Below are positions 16,373 through 25,171 of a stretch of DNA of 64,000 nucleotides, piece by piece. This DNA comes from G963663365 sp963663365 (lineage in GTDB: Bacteria > Hinthialibacterota > Hinthialibacteria > Hinthialibacterales > G963663365), in assembly GCA_963663365.2 (NCBI GenBank), contig CAXXIH010000004.1, forward strand, positions 1,240,001 to 1,304,000. The letters are read 5' to 3'. How positions within the stretch are numbered: position 1 is the first letter of the stretch; every line of letters begins with the position of its first letter. A program made the position numbers and the translations under genes. Below the pieces are notes generated by a model that searched no databases, was not told the DNA's origin, and saw nothing but the letters and a program-made list of their open reading frames with translations.

Positions 16373-19052
16373 GCATTGGCGCCAAGCGGGTGTTTTTATT
16401 TTTTTCCCGCTTCTTTTGCTTGCGGCGTTTGTTTCAATCCATCCTTCACTTATCTTTATTGGCTTTGGCAGCGAAACCGCTTACCGGTATTTAGAAGCGG
16501 GACGGGCTTTATGCGAAAGCGGCCCAATGAGCGCCTTCGCCTATTTATTACCCGAAACGTCGCTGCCGAACTGGCTATGGTTGATCGTAAATACGGTTGT
16601 CTACTCAATCTGCGCGGAACCGCTACGCGCCGAACTCGCCCTATGGCTTTTGACGTTTGTATTGTGGGGGGCTGTGGTTTTAAGTGTGGCGGCCTTGGCC
16701 GAACGTCTTTATGGCGAAACCTGGGCTTTGCTCTGCGCGGCATTGCTTTTGAGTTCCGGCGCTCTTTTATGGGGGGCGGTCCGCGTAGATGAAATGGGAC
16801 TTTTGGTTCTTATCGGAGTGGGGATTGTATGGGCTCGCTCCGATTTGCAGAACCGTTTCTCCTGTTTGTGGTTATGGCTTGTATTGCTTGCGGCCTTAGG
16901 CGGTCCGGTCGGTATGGGGCTGGCGTGGGGCGCAGTGGCCGCAGCCTGGTTTGGCGATGCATCAAAAACGGAACGGATCACGGCAACGGGTCTGGCTGCC
17001 GCCGGATGTGTCTTGAGCTTGTTGCTTGGGGCGAGCCTTAATCCGGCTATGAGCGATTTGGCTGAAGGATTTGCGACTCTAGGAGCTACATTTGCCGGTG
17101 GAATGTTACGAGGGGCCTGGAGCGCACGTATGGATGCGCTTTGGCGAATAATCGGAAGCTTAGGCCATACACCTACACCCTACTTTTGGCTTACCGGTTT
17201 GATTATTGCCGGGGGGCTGGCGGTACTGATCCTGCCGCGCTCCGACCGGGATACGGAAATATCCGAAGCGATTCATGCACGGCGTCGCACAGGCATCACC
17301 GTAGCTTGTCTTTTGGTTGTTTCACTTTTTGCTTTTGCGGCAAGCGCCAAACCTATCGACTGTGCGATGCCTTTGGTCTTACCGTTCATTGCTTTGGCTT
17401 TTACGGCTTTGATTCATGCAATTTGGGAATTCAGCCGGGATTGGGGCGCGATTCCGGTGTCGATGCTGGCGGCCTTGCCGATTGTCTGGCAACTCTATGG
17501 ATACAGCTTATGGATGCAAGATGCAGCGGAAATGGCGTTGAATCAAGCGCGCGTCGTTAAGGCGATTACGCAGGAGATGGAGATTGAGCCTTACCGGCAA
17601 GTGGCTGTTGCGGATGTTCCGGTGATTCGATGGCGGTTGGGAGAAACCGGCCATCATGGCAAAACCATCCAGCTCCCGTCGTTTTCTTATTTGACCGGGG
17701 GCAGGCAATTGGTGGGTGATGGAGAAACGGATATCCCCTATTTGGAGCCAAAACTTCAACCTTGGATAGGCCGCAAATCTCCATTAAGCGTACATACGGG
17801 AATTTTGCGCGGGTGGAATAAGGCGCAAATTGGCACGCAGCCCAATTGGTTACGTTGGTCGCCCCAAGTTTCAACTGCATACAAAGTGGATTTTGGAGAC
17901 GAGATGTTTCCTGTTCCCAACGGTCTGCATTTGCTCAATCCGGTTAAAGTGTGGGATGCAAAATCCGGAATCGAACCGGATACCGTACGCGGATTTGCAC
18001 CGCATCTCGAACGTTGGTGGCGAACCGCCTCTGTGAATGCGGGCAAAGAAACACCGTCTGGCTGGGATGTGCTCACAACGGAGACCGATGGCGAGGGCCG
18101 GAGCTGGGGTTCGGTCCGCTCGCCCGAGTTTGAACTTGAAAAAGATACATTTGTAGTGCGTATTGCCTGCACGCGGCCCGATCCGGAATGTTCGTTCCGG
18201 CTTTTGGTATGGCAGGACACACAGAAACCATTAGGCCAGCATATTCCCGTTGAAGAAGAGCATCATATTGACCTGGTGGACGGCGCTATTCATTTACAGG
18301 CAGAACTTTTTGCCTACGATGTCGATCATGTTGAAGATGTGACACCGATGGAGGATGGAGGGTATGGCCGGTGGCGGGTGGTTAAAATCATCCGTGGCGA
18401 TGAACTGGCCCCCGGATTAAATACGATTGTGTGGCCGGTTGAAGTCTGGCAGGGGGAAAAGGCGTCTTGGAAACTTTCGGACCGCAGCCATAGCGCGGCG
18501 GTCAGCCTCGATAGCGTTTGGATGGCGGATTGGCCTGCGCTGCAACGTTGGGATTTTGAGCGTGGCGATTATTACGGTTGGACGGTTTATCAGGATGCGT
18601 TTGGCGAACATCCTGTGGATCGTCCATTTCCCGGCCAGCAGCATGTTGCGGGTGTACAAGAAGAGTATTTCATCAATTCCTATCTCGATGGGCGCGATCT
18701 CCCACGCGGGATGATGGAAAGTTGGCCGTTCCGTATTGATGGCGATGTACTCAGCTTTAAAATCGGCGGTGGGGAAGATTTAGAGAGGTTGTGTTTGGAA
18801 CTTTGGATCGGCGGGCATCGTATCGCCCGGGCCACAGGCAACCGTAGCGAGACGTTACGTCAGGTGGCCTGGGATGTTTCCGCCTGCCGGGACCGGGTTG
18901 CAACGATCCGGATTGTGGATATTTCATCCGATGTGTGGGGGCATATTTTGGTGGATGATATCCAGCTTTGGCCGCGTGAAAACATGCCCGATGCGGTTCG
19001 GGATGTGCTGGTAATCCCCGGCCATGGTTCGCTCCTGGCCCAGGGCAGGTGA
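16362..19052 (+). CDS. Multi-spanning glycosyltransferase-like membrane protein with large C-terminal domain
   Basis: An 896-aa protein from GTG 16362, overlapping the PilZ gene by 11 bases. Residues 1-~390 hold about ten hydrophobic segments. The layout and short acidic loops (IGFGSETAYRYLEAGRAL near the N-terminus) recall ArnT/PMT-type GT-C glycosyltransferases or a mannosyltransferase-like protein, but the DD/DE motif is not clear. Residues ~400-896 are soluble and beta-rich (VRIACTRPDPECSFRLLVW, LDSVWMADWPALQRWDFERGDYYGW, LSFKIGGGEDLERLCLELWIGG) and look like carbohydrate-binding-type jelly rolls outside the membrane. It probably handles a polyprenyl-linked sugar. It ends 16 bases from the convergent rubredoxin/glutamate synthase gene. 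Confidence 0.65.
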   Translation: MTSKHWRQAGVFIFFPLLLLAAFVSIHPSLIFIGFGSETAYRYLEAGRALCESGPMSAFAYLLPETSLPNWLWLIVNTVVYSICAEPLRAELALWLLTFVLWGAVVLSVAALAERLYGETWALLCAALLLSSGALLWGAVRVDEMGLLVLIGVGIVWARSDLQNRFSCLWLWLVLLAALGGPVGMGLAWGAVAAAWFGDASKTERITATGLAAAGCVLSLLLGASLNPAMSDLAEGFATLGATFAGGMLRGAWSARMDALWRIIGSLGHTPTPYFWLTGLIIAGGLAVLILPRSDRDTEISEAIHARRRTGITVACLLVVSLFAFAASAKPIDCAMPLVLPFIALAFTALIHAIWEFSRDWGAIPVSMLAALPIVWQLYGYSLWMQDAAEMALNQARVVKAITQEMEIEPYRQVAVADVPVIRWRLGETGHHGKTIQLPSFSYLTGGRQLVGDGETDIPYLEPKLQPWIGRKSPLSVHTGILRGWNKAQIGTQPNWLRWSPQVSTAYKVDFGDEMFPVPNGLHLLNPVKVWDAKSGIEPDTVRGFAPHLERWWRTASVNAGKETPSGWDVLTTETDGEGRSWGSVRSPEFELEKDTFVVRIACTRPDPECSFRLLVWQDTQKPLGQHIPVEEEHHIDLVDGAIHLQAELFAYDVDHVEDVTPMEDGGYGRWRVVKIIRGDELAPGLNTIVWPVEVWQGEKASWKLSDRSHSAAVSLDSVWMADWPALQRWDFERGDYYGWTVYQDAFGEHPVDRPFPGQQHVAGVQEEYFINSYLDGRDLPRGMMESWPFRIDGDVLSFKIGGGEDLERLCLELWIGGHRIARATGNRSETLRQVAWDVSACRDRVATIRIVDISSDVWGHILVDDIQLWPRENMPDAVRDVLVIPGHGSLLAQGR

Positions 19053-19068
19053 AGTGAACGTAAAAACT

Positions 19069-20448
19069 TCATGCGTGTTCGATATCCGTGAATTGGGCGA
19101 CGATGGGATCGAGGGTGAAGATATCGGTGAGATCGAGCTGATGAACATCCGCTCTTCCATTGATCCGCGCAAAGTCAGCGAGTTCTTTTTTTGTAGCCGT
19201 AAAGAAATTCACGAATCTTTTAACTGACTTTTCAATCTGGAGCCGTTGGCGCAGGCTTTCATCTTGTGTGGCGATACCGACGGGGCATTTTCCGGTATGG
19301 CAGATTCGATATTGCTGGCAGCCGATAGCGATCATCGAAGCGGTTGCCAGAGCGACAGCATCCGCACCTAATGCCAAGGCTTTAGCGATATCCGCGCTAT
19401 CCCGGAAACCGCCGGTGATACACAACGTGACTTGGCTTTTGGCTTCATCCAGATATTTTCGAGCCCGGCGTATGGCGAATACAGCCGGTATGCAGACGTT
19501 ATCTTTGATATGCAACGGTGCGGAGCCGGTTCCGCCACCCCGGCAGTCAATGGTAATGAAGTCAGGCTTTGCGGCCAGTGCACATTCGATATCTTTTTCG
19601 ATATGTCCGGCGGTGATTTTGATGCCGATCGGTTTGCCTTCGGTTAAATTGCGAAGACGTTCGACCTCTTTTCTCAGATCGTCAATCGAGTTGATCCCTT
19701 CATGCCGTCCGGGAGAGATGGAATCCTGGCCGAGGACAATACCCCGGATTTTTGCGATTTCATCGGTGACTTTTTCTGCGGGCAGATGTCCGCCGATACC
19801 GGGTTTGGCGGCTTGGCCGATTTTGATTTCGACTGCATCGGCTTGCACAATAGCCTCATCTTTATGGGAAAAACCGGCCGTACCGAGTTCGTAGATATAT
19901 TTATCTGCCGCTTGACGTTCATCGGGCAACAGACCGCCTTCACCGGAACAGATCAGCGTACCCATGGCTTTGGCGCCCTGGGCCAATGCAATTTTGGCTT
20001 CACGTGAAAGCGCGCCGAAGGACATATGAGAAACATAAAATGGAATTTCTATTTCCAGAGGTTGACGCGCACCGCTTCCGATTATGGTTTTTGTGTTGAC
20101 GGATTCGTCTTCATTCAGGGGCATTCGATAAAGTTGTGCGCCCTTGAATAAAATTGTCTCCAATCCCGGAAAAGATCTTTGGGTGCGCATGGCCGTGGAT
20201 TCACTTTTGCCGTTTTTTGCCAATGCGGCGATTCGTGCGAATTTTTCCTCGAAGTCGTCACTGTTTCGCGCCCATTCACCAAGGTATTCGCCGGTTGTGG
20301 ATTCGGGAGCGGGAGTGTTGTCGGGGGCCGGGGATTCATCCGCTGTGAAATCTTCGGAGCCAGCGCCGCAAACCGGACAAAATTCGGGCGGTTCATCTCC
20401 TTCATGGACATAACCGCAGATTGCGCAAACCCATTTTGCAGGCATCAT
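19069..20448 (-). CDS. Rubredoxin-glutamate synthase (FMN-binding domain) fusion
   Basis: A 459-aa fusion. Residues ~4-40 are a rubredoxin-like domain (KWVCAICGYVHEGDEPPEFC, then CPVCG) followed by an Ala/Pro/Glu linker. From ~85 onward is the FMN/Fe-S synthase domain of glutamate synthase (HMSFGALSREAKIALAQGA, GEGGLLPDE, QAAKPGIGGHLPAEKV, ISPGRHEGINSIDDL, DCRGGGTGSAP, CITGGFRDSADIAKALALGADAV) with a three-Cys cluster motif, CQQYRICHTGKCPVG. The glutaminase domain of full-length GltB is absent. In this family ammonia may arise elsewhere, or the enzyme may act in another redox reaction. It lies downstream of rubrerythrin on the same strand, so the rubredoxin part may deliver electrons in peroxide defence. 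ATG 20448 has AAGGAAGAG upstream. Confidence 0.88.
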   Translation of the reverse strand: MMPAKWVCAICGYVHEGDEPPEFCPVCGAGSEDFTADESPAPDNTPAPESTTGEYLGEWARNSDDFEEKFARIAALAKNGKSESTAMRTQRSFPGLETILFKGAQLYRMPLNEDESVNTKTIIGSGARQPLEIEIPFYVSHMSFGALSREAKIALAQGAKAMGTLICSGEGGLLPDERQAADKYIYELGTAGFSHKDEAIVQADAVEIKIGQAAKPGIGGHLPAEKVTDEIAKIRGIVLGQDSISPGRHEGINSIDDLRKEVERLRNLTEGKPIGIKITAGHIEKDIECALAAKPDFITIDCRGGGTGSAPLHIKDNVCIPAVFAIRRARKYLDEAKSQVTLCITGGFRDSADIAKALALGADAVALATASMIAIGCQQYRICHTGKCPVGIATQDESLRQRLQIEKSVKRFVNFFTATKKELADFARINGRADVHQLDLTDIFTLDPIVAQFTDIEHA

Positions 20449-20472
20449 CTCTTCCTTTCGGACTGAGGCCGT

Positions 20473-20521
20473 CGCCGCCTAAACGGCGAAACCGGGATTG
20501 TGGACTGAGCCATGATCCCGG
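20473..20521 (-). other. Hairpins between rubrerythrin and rubredoxin-gltB genes
   Basis: Two inverted repeats in the 124-base gap: CGCCG/CGGCG near 20473-20488, and CCGGGAT/ATCCCGG at 20492-20521 with a 16-base loop. On the minus strand the second is followed only by a short T run. It could be a weak terminator or a processing site that separates the two genes' expression. Confidence 0.35.
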
Positions 20522-20572
20522 ACACCGTGCTTTTTCCTGAAACGGGTGAACTTACTATTTAAGCGAAAACAA

Positions 20573-21073
20573 TTATTTGACTTCGAGAAATTTTGCCCCG
20601 GGGACATTGCAAATGGGGCATTTTTCCGGAACTTCGCCGAATTCCAAGTTGCCGCAAACCGGGCATAGATAGATCGACATGGAGCCCAGGTCTTTACCGG
20701 CCTGAACGGCTTCGAGAGCCTGCTTATAAAGATTGTGATGGACTTCTTCAGCCGCGCAGGCGTTTTTGAAGCCGACTGCCGCGCGCTTGCTGGATTCCTG
20801 TTGTGCTGTATCTAAAAATCCCGGATACATTTCTTGGAATTCGTAGCGTTCGCCTTCCACAGCGGCTTTTAAGTTTTCTTCGGTGCTTTTAATGCCATCC
20901 ATGGCCCGAAGGTGAGTATGAGCGTGGATTGTTTCCGCTTCGGCCGCCGCCCGAAACAACTTCGCGACCTGTGGAAAACCATCGCTATCGGCCTTTTGTG
21001 CAAATGCGAGATAACGGCGGTTGGCTTGGCTTTCACCAGCAAAAGCATCCTGTAAGTTTTCTGTGGTTCCCAT
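20573..21073 (-). CDS. rbr: Rubrerythrin
   Basis: Non-haem diiron peroxidase that reduces hydrogen peroxide in the cytoplasm. The 166-aa product shows the ferritin-like diiron domain with ligand motifs AFAGESQANRRY and EAETIHAHTHL, a second pair in EFQEMYP and CAAEEVHHNLY, and a C-terminal rubredoxin-like domain YLCPVCGNLEFGEVPEKCPICN. All expected iron ligands appear present. AAAAGGAG lies just upstream of the ATG. It is divergent from a Fur-family regulator, with a perfect palindrome between them, and is followed by the rubredoxin/glutamate synthase fusion. PerR-type control is likely. Confidence 0.96.
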   Translation of the reverse strand: MGTTENLQDAFAGESQANRRYLAFAQKADSDGFPQVAKLFRAAAEAETIHAHTHLRAMDGIKSTEENLKAAVEGERYEFQEMYPGFLDTAQQESSKRAAVGFKNACAAEEVHHNLYKQALEAVQAGKDLGSMSIYLCPVCGNLEFGEVPEKCPICNVPGAKFLEVK

Positions 21074-21092
21074 TGGTAAACTCCTTTTAATC

Positions 21093-21170
21093 GCCCCAGA
21101 TAGGGGCCGTGCCTGAACAGGGTTTGTCAGTGCGCCTCACATGACAAACCATCCCCATACGTAGTATGGG
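21093..21170 (-). promoter_or_regulatory. Structured 5' leader of the rubrerythrin mRNA (three hairpins)
   Basis: Between the operator and the rbr start codon lie three perfect inverted repeats: CCCATAC/GTATGGG (21154-21170, 3-base loop), GGTTTGTCA/TGACAAACC (21121-21150, 12-base loop) and GCCCC/GGGGC (21093-21107, 5-base loop). The last ends just before the AAAAGGAG ribosome-binding site at 21081-21088. This is more structure than expected by chance in 80 bases. It may control stability or translation. Confidence 0.5.
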
Positions 21171-21179
21171 CCAAATCGT

Positions 21180-21202
21180 TAGTTAAGAATGATTCTTAAC
21201 TA
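21180..21202. promoter_or_regulatory. Perfect 23-bp palindrome, probable PerR/Fur operator
   Basis: Arms TAGTTAAGAAT (21180-21190) and ATTCTTAACTA (21192-21202) flank one central G. The core TAAGAAT-n-ATTCTTA matches the 7-1-7 layout of Fur and PerR boxes. It sits in the intergenic region between rbr (minus) and the Fur-family gene (plus), so it can control both. A small hairpin, TAGAG/CTCTA, adjoins it at 21201-21214. Confidence 0.8.
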
Positions 21203-21335
21203 GAGAAAACTCTAACAGTTTCGGGCCTGATGTCAACGATGGAATTTTGGGCTACCTATTTATGACTAAACCGGTACGACTTAGTGTGTCGGTTTGAAGT
21301 TGGCGTGTTATAGTATGCTTCGGTCTTGAAATCAA

Positions 21336-21785
21336 ATGGTGATGAAAAAGAACAAAGAAGAAATCCAGCAACGCATTGCATCCTTCCAAGAAGGTTGCAG
21401 GCAGAACGGTCTACGGCTGACTCATCAGCGGCTGGAGATCTTTCGGGAGCTGGCGTGCGCCTGTGATCATCCCAGCGCGGAGATGATTTTTAGCCGGGTG
21501 CGTAAACGCATTCCTACAATGTCTTTCGATACGGTGTACCGCACACTCAACACTTTTGAAGAGTGCAAGCTGATCTCACGCGTGGGGGTGATTTCGGGCC
21601 GGGCGCGATTTGAAGCGAATATGGAGCGGCATCACCATTTCCTCTGCACCACTTGCGGGAAAATTATCGACGTTTATTCGAAAAAATTGGATAACGCCCG
21701 GATCGCGGATGATCTTCCGGATGATATGCATGTCGAGTCGGCCCGGGTTGAGTTGCGTGGTGTGTGCAAAACGTGCCAACGGTAG
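21336..21785 (+). CDS. Fur-family metal-dependent regulator, PerR-like
   Basis: A 149-aa winged-helix repressor. The DNA-binding half shows LRLTHQRLEIFRELACACDHPSAEMIFSRV and MSFDTVYRTLNTFEECKLI. The metal part has RHHHFLCTTCGKIIDV and a C-terminal CKTC, giving the two CxxC pairs of the structural zinc site. Histidines of the regulatory site are present (HHH). Divergence from rubrerythrin and the nearby Fur/PerR-type palindrome favour a peroxide sensor (PerR) over an iron regulator. The ATG at 21336 has no strong ribosome-binding site; an alternative ATG lies two codons later. TATAGT at 21309-21314 may be its -10 element. Confidence 0.9.
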   Translation: MVMKKNKEEIQQRIASFQEGCRQNGLRLTHQRLEIFRELACACDHPSAEMIFSRVRKRIPTMSFDTVYRTLNTFEECKLISRVGVISGRARFEANMERHHHFLCTTCGKIIDVYSKKLDNARIADDLPDDMHVESARVELRGVCKTCQR

Positions 21786-21938
21786 TAAGTCCTCTGCTTT
21801 ACGAAGAATTAATTCCTTTTCTTTGATTTTCCCCACAACGAAGTCGTTATTTCTCAATTCGTAATTATGTCAGTTTTTGTATTTGAAGAAGATCGTTTTT
21901 CATATTGGAGTATGCTTTTTGTTTACAGGGATTTCTAT

Positions 21939-23114
21939 TCAGTCGCCTGTGCCTTTAACAACCGCCATGGGCCGGAGAACAACTTCAGCGCGGACGAGGT
22001 CTTGTTGCTGACTCATAACGCTATCGATGTCTTTGTAAGCTTGGGGAGCTTCATCAAGGATTTTTTTCGATAACGGGGCAACGATATCTTTCATGCTTTT
22101 CTCGACATCTTTTAGTTGCAGCCGCCGTATGGCCTGTTTGCGGCCCATCACCCGGCCCGCTCCGTGCGAGCACGATGTAAAACTCTCCGCCGAACCAAGC
22201 CCTTCGACGATATAGGATTTTGTGCCCATGCTTCCGGGTATAATTCCTTTTTTCCCCGCTCCGGCAAAAGTAGCGCCCTTGCGATGTACCCAAACATCTT
22301 CTCCGAAATGCCTTTCTAAGGCTGCGTAATTATGGTGGATGTTGATTGCCGGTTCGGCTTGGAATCCCTCGGGATCGTCCAAGTAGTCGAGTATCACATC
22401 GATCACCGATTCCATCATCCTGCGCCGGTTCTCAAGCGCATATCGTTGCGCCCATTCCATATCGCGGCGGTAAGCGTCTCCCAATTCCGAATCGAGCGGA
22501 AGCGATTCCAGGTCACGGCGTTCGCCTGTACCGCGTTTTTTCGAGAGTGCAGCCGCCTCTTTGATATAGAAATTGGCGATCTGAAAACCTGCCCGGCGGC
22601 TGCCGCTATGTATCATGATCCATAAAAAATCACGTTCATCCGCTTGCAGTTCGATAAAATGATTACCGCCGCCAAGTGTGCCCAGTTTTTGGCGGCCTTC
22701 GGTTTGGATGGCTTGGTTGAGCTTGTCGAAAGGACTTTCGTAATCGAAACCTTCCCAATCTTGTTTGGTTTTATGTCCTTTGAATCCGACGGGTATGGTT
22801 TGGTAGATCAGTTCGACGATGTTTTCGTAATCTCTGCGCTTTAGAACATCGGCGGCGATATTGGTTTCGACCGCCGCCATTCCGCAACCGATATCGACAC
22901 CTACCGCCGAGGGCACGATGGCGTCTTTGGCCCCGAATACCGAGCCGATGGTCGCGCCGAACCCGACATGCACATCGGGCATGGCCGCAATGTGATGGTG
23001 CACATAAGGCATGGCCGCCAAAGCATCGAGTTGCAGCATGGCATCGGCTTCAACCGTGTCCGCCCAAATTTTAATGGGCACACGGTGCTTCTGGGGATCG
23101 TAAATCTCACGCAT
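21939..23114 (-). CDS. rtcB: RNA-splicing ligase RtcB
   Basis: GTP- and Mn-dependent ligase joining 2',3'-cyclic phosphate or 3'-phosphate RNA ends to 5'-OH ends in RNA repair or tRNA splicing. The 391-aa product carries MPDVHVGFGATIGSV, GVDIGCGMAAV, LGTLGGGNHFIEL, IMIHSGSRRAG, the GSMGTKSYIVEG block and SCSHGAGRVMGRKQA with the guanylylated histidine. Length and motifs fit bacterial RtcB (about 400 aa). No archease or RtcR-type sigma-54 activator is adjacent. It is convergent with the Fur-family gene. Confidence 0.96.
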   Translation of the reverse strand: MREIYDPQKHRVPIKIWADTVEADAMLQLDALAAMPYVHHHIAAMPDVHVGFGATIGSVFGAKDAIVPSAVGVDIGCGMAAVETNIAADVLKRRDYENIVELIYQTIPVGFKGHKTKQDWEGFDYESPFDKLNQAIQTEGRQKLGTLGGGNHFIELQADERDFLWIMIHSGSRRAGFQIANFYIKEAAALSKKRGTGERRDLESLPLDSELGDAYRRDMEWAQRYALENRRRMMESVIDVILDYLDDPEGFQAEPAINIHHNYAALERHFGEDVWVHRKGATFAGAGKKGIIPGSMGTKSYIVEGLGSAESFTSCSHGAGRVMGRKQAIRRLQLKDVEKSMKDIVAPLSKKILDEAPQAYKDIDSVMSQQQDLVRAEVVLRPMAVVKGTGD

Positions 23115-23253
23115 GGTTCACAGTTTAATTTAGACCCGGCTTGAAAAGAATGCTGCGTTGTATTTGTGACAAGAAATTGAACCGGTAGCCAGATATAGTG
23201 CAACTCAGTTAGAATGGCTGCACTTCATTGCGATCACATTGGGAGAGCAACCC

Positions 23254-24363
23254 ATGGCGTTGACATCTAAAGAACGTTTATTACGCACGCTACGCCGCGA
23301 ACCGGTGGATCGTGTGCCGATTTCGACATATGAACTGAATCCATTGGATACCGAATCTTGGTATTACGAGCAACCGAGCTACCGTCCGCTGATGGAGTAT
23401 TTTGCCGAAGTGACGGACATCCTTTATATGTGGAGCAGCGGGGAAGAGATTTTCGGCGATGGCGAGACCGAAGAAGAACGTTGGGACGAAAACGAAAGCA
23501 CATTCCGGCGTTTCACACTGCATACGCCTAAAGGTCCGCTAACCCGCGTAACCCGGCGCGATGTCAACGTGAATACAAACTGGCTGATCGAACCGCTGTT
23601 CAAGGATGTCGATGATATCGATAAATACCTTTCTCTTCCGTGGGAACCGAAATCCGTGGATATGTCCGGATTTCATAGAGCCGAAGAGCGTTTGGGCGAC
23701 CGTGGAATTGTGTTGTGCGACACGGCCGATCCGATCTGCATGGTGGCGGGGTGGTTCGATTTCGAGCCGTTTATGACCATTACCTGGGAATACCGCAAAA
23801 AAGTCCGGTATTTGATGGATGTTCTTTTGGAGCGTCTGCTAATCGAGCTCCGCTATAAACTCGAGCATGGAGCCGGGCCGATCTGGCGCATTTACGGTCC
23901 GGAATATGTGACTCAGCCGTACTTTCCACCGGAAGCGTTTACCGAGTTGGTTGTGAATTACGACCGCAAAATTACGGAACTGATTCACGAGTATGGCGGG
24001 TATGCGCGGATTCACTCACACGGAAATGTCACGCAGGTACTCGAACAGTTTATCGAAATGGGCGGCGATGCGACCGATCCCCTTGAACCGCCCCCGCAAG
24101 GCGATGTGGATTTGGCCGAGGTGAAAAAGAAGTATGGTGATAAGTTGATTCTGTTCGGCAATGTCGAACTTTCGTTTTTGGAATATTGGGAAGCGGATGA
24201 AATTGAAAAGTATGTGAAGAAGTGCATCGATGACGCGGGCAAAGGCGGCGGGTATGTTATTTTGCCCACTGCGGCCCCCATCAACGCGCCGCTTTGGGAC
24301 CGCACCGCAGAGAATTACCGGCGTATGATCGAAACCGTGCTGACCTATGGCAAGTACGATTGA
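23254..24363 (+). CDS. Uroporphyrinogen decarboxylase (UroD)-like protein
   Basis: A 369-aa TIM-barrel protein of the UroD/methyltransferase superfamily. It opens LTSKERLLRTLRREPVDRVP, the typical start of the MtaA/UroD-like branch rather than true HemE. Later blocks IHSHGNVTQVLEQFIEMGGDATDPLEPPPQGDVDL and GDKLILFGNVELSFLE hold the pocket residues of this group. Members include methylcobamide:CoM methyltransferases and many uncharacterised proteins that are numerous in candidate-phylum genomes. Haem synthesis is therefore not implied. The ATG at 23254 is preceded by GGGAGAG; an upstream in-frame TTG at 23239 is less likely. Confidence 0.85.
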   Translation: MALTSKERLLRTLRREPVDRVPISTYELNPLDTESWYYEQPSYRPLMEYFAEVTDILYMWSSGEEIFGDGETEEERWDENESTFRRFTLHTPKGPLTRVTRRDVNVNTNWLIEPLFKDVDDIDKYLSLPWEPKSVDMSGFHRAEERLGDRGIVLCDTADPICMVAGWFDFEPFMTITWEYRKKVRYLMDVLLERLLIELRYKLEHGAGPIWRIYGPEYVTQPYFPPEAFTELVVNYDRKITELIHEYGGYARIHSHGNVTQVLEQFIEMGGDATDPLEPPPQGDVDLAEVKKKYGDKLILFGNVELSFLEYWEADEIEKYVKKCIDDAGKGGGYVILPTAAPINAPLWDRTAENYRRMIETVLTYGKYD

Positions 24364-24421
24364 GAAATTGTTGGCCGGGCGGTGTGGAAAAAGATCAGCG
24401 ATACGGGCATAGTCGGGGACT

Positions 24422-25039
24422 ATGCTTACTCTGTATCTCATCCGTCACGGCGAAACCGATTACAATTTTGAAGGTCGTCTGCAAGGCCATCTTCCCGTCC
24501 CGCTCAATTCACGCGGCCGTTCGCAAGCCGAGCGCTTGGCGCGCCGTCTGGCCGAGACGCCATTGGATGCCATCGTCAGCAGCGATCTGCCCCGTGCCAA
24601 AGAAACGGCGGAAATTGTCGCCGGTTTTAAGGACCTCGCTGTGCAAACCGATCCGCGTTGGCGGGAACGCGCCTTGGGACATTGGCAGGGGTGTCTTTAT
24701 AAAGAAGTCAAAGATGAGATGGATGCCGCAGATTGGACCTCACCCCAAGGCGGCGAAACACCCGAGGCCATGCGCGAGCGCGTGCTCTCGGCGCTCGATG
24801 ATTTACCGGCCGCATTCGATGGGAAAAGCGTTTTGGTTGTAGGGCACGGCGGATCGTGCCACATCGTTTTGCAGGCCTTGGCCGGTCCCGAATACGGACA
24901 TGCTTTTCACAGCTGGCACAACACGGCGATTTCAACTTTGCAGTGGGAAGCGGGAACCGGTTGGTGTGTAGCCGACCTTTATGACGATGCCCATCTGGAA
25001 GGCGACTGCACGAGTTTCGCCGAGGCCACCAAACGGTAG
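24422..25039 (+). CDS. Histidine phosphatase family protein (phosphoglycerate mutase-like)
   Basis: A 205-aa member of the phosphoglycerate mutase/phosphatase family (GpmB/CobC/PhoE type). LYLIRHGETDYN holds the catalytic His9, SSDLPRAKETAEIV is the second conserved block, ERALGHWQG carries the acid residue, and VLVVGHGG contains the second histidine. The substrate cannot be told from sequence; alpha-ribazole phosphatase, broad phosphatase and mutase are all possible. It starts 58 bases after the UroD-like gene and may share its transcript. Confidence 0.88.
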   Translation: MLTLYLIRHGETDYNFEGRLQGHLPVPLNSRGRSQAERLARRLAETPLDAIVSSDLPRAKETAEIVAGFKDLAVQTDPRWRERALGHWQGCLYKEVKDEMDAADWTSPQGGETPEAMRERVLSALDDLPAAFDGKSVLVVGHGGSCHIVLQALAGPEYGHAFHSWHNTAISTLQWEAGTGWCVADLYDDAHLEGDCTSFAEATKR

Positions 25040-25171
25040 ATAAAATAGGCCGTCGAAAGCGAGCGGATGTTTTCGTCATTGATTTCGTAACATCAAACGA
25101 AAAAGGCAATTAAGAACATCAATTTATAGGGTGTTTTTCCCCCATGCCTTTTTATTCTCCGAAAAACCATA

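Noticed and set aside
24294..24842. 182-codon plus-strand frame overlapping the UroD-like and phosphatase genes
   Set aside because: Both overlapped genes have clear family motifs; this frame is basic and Cys/Arg/Pro-rich, as shadow frames often are.
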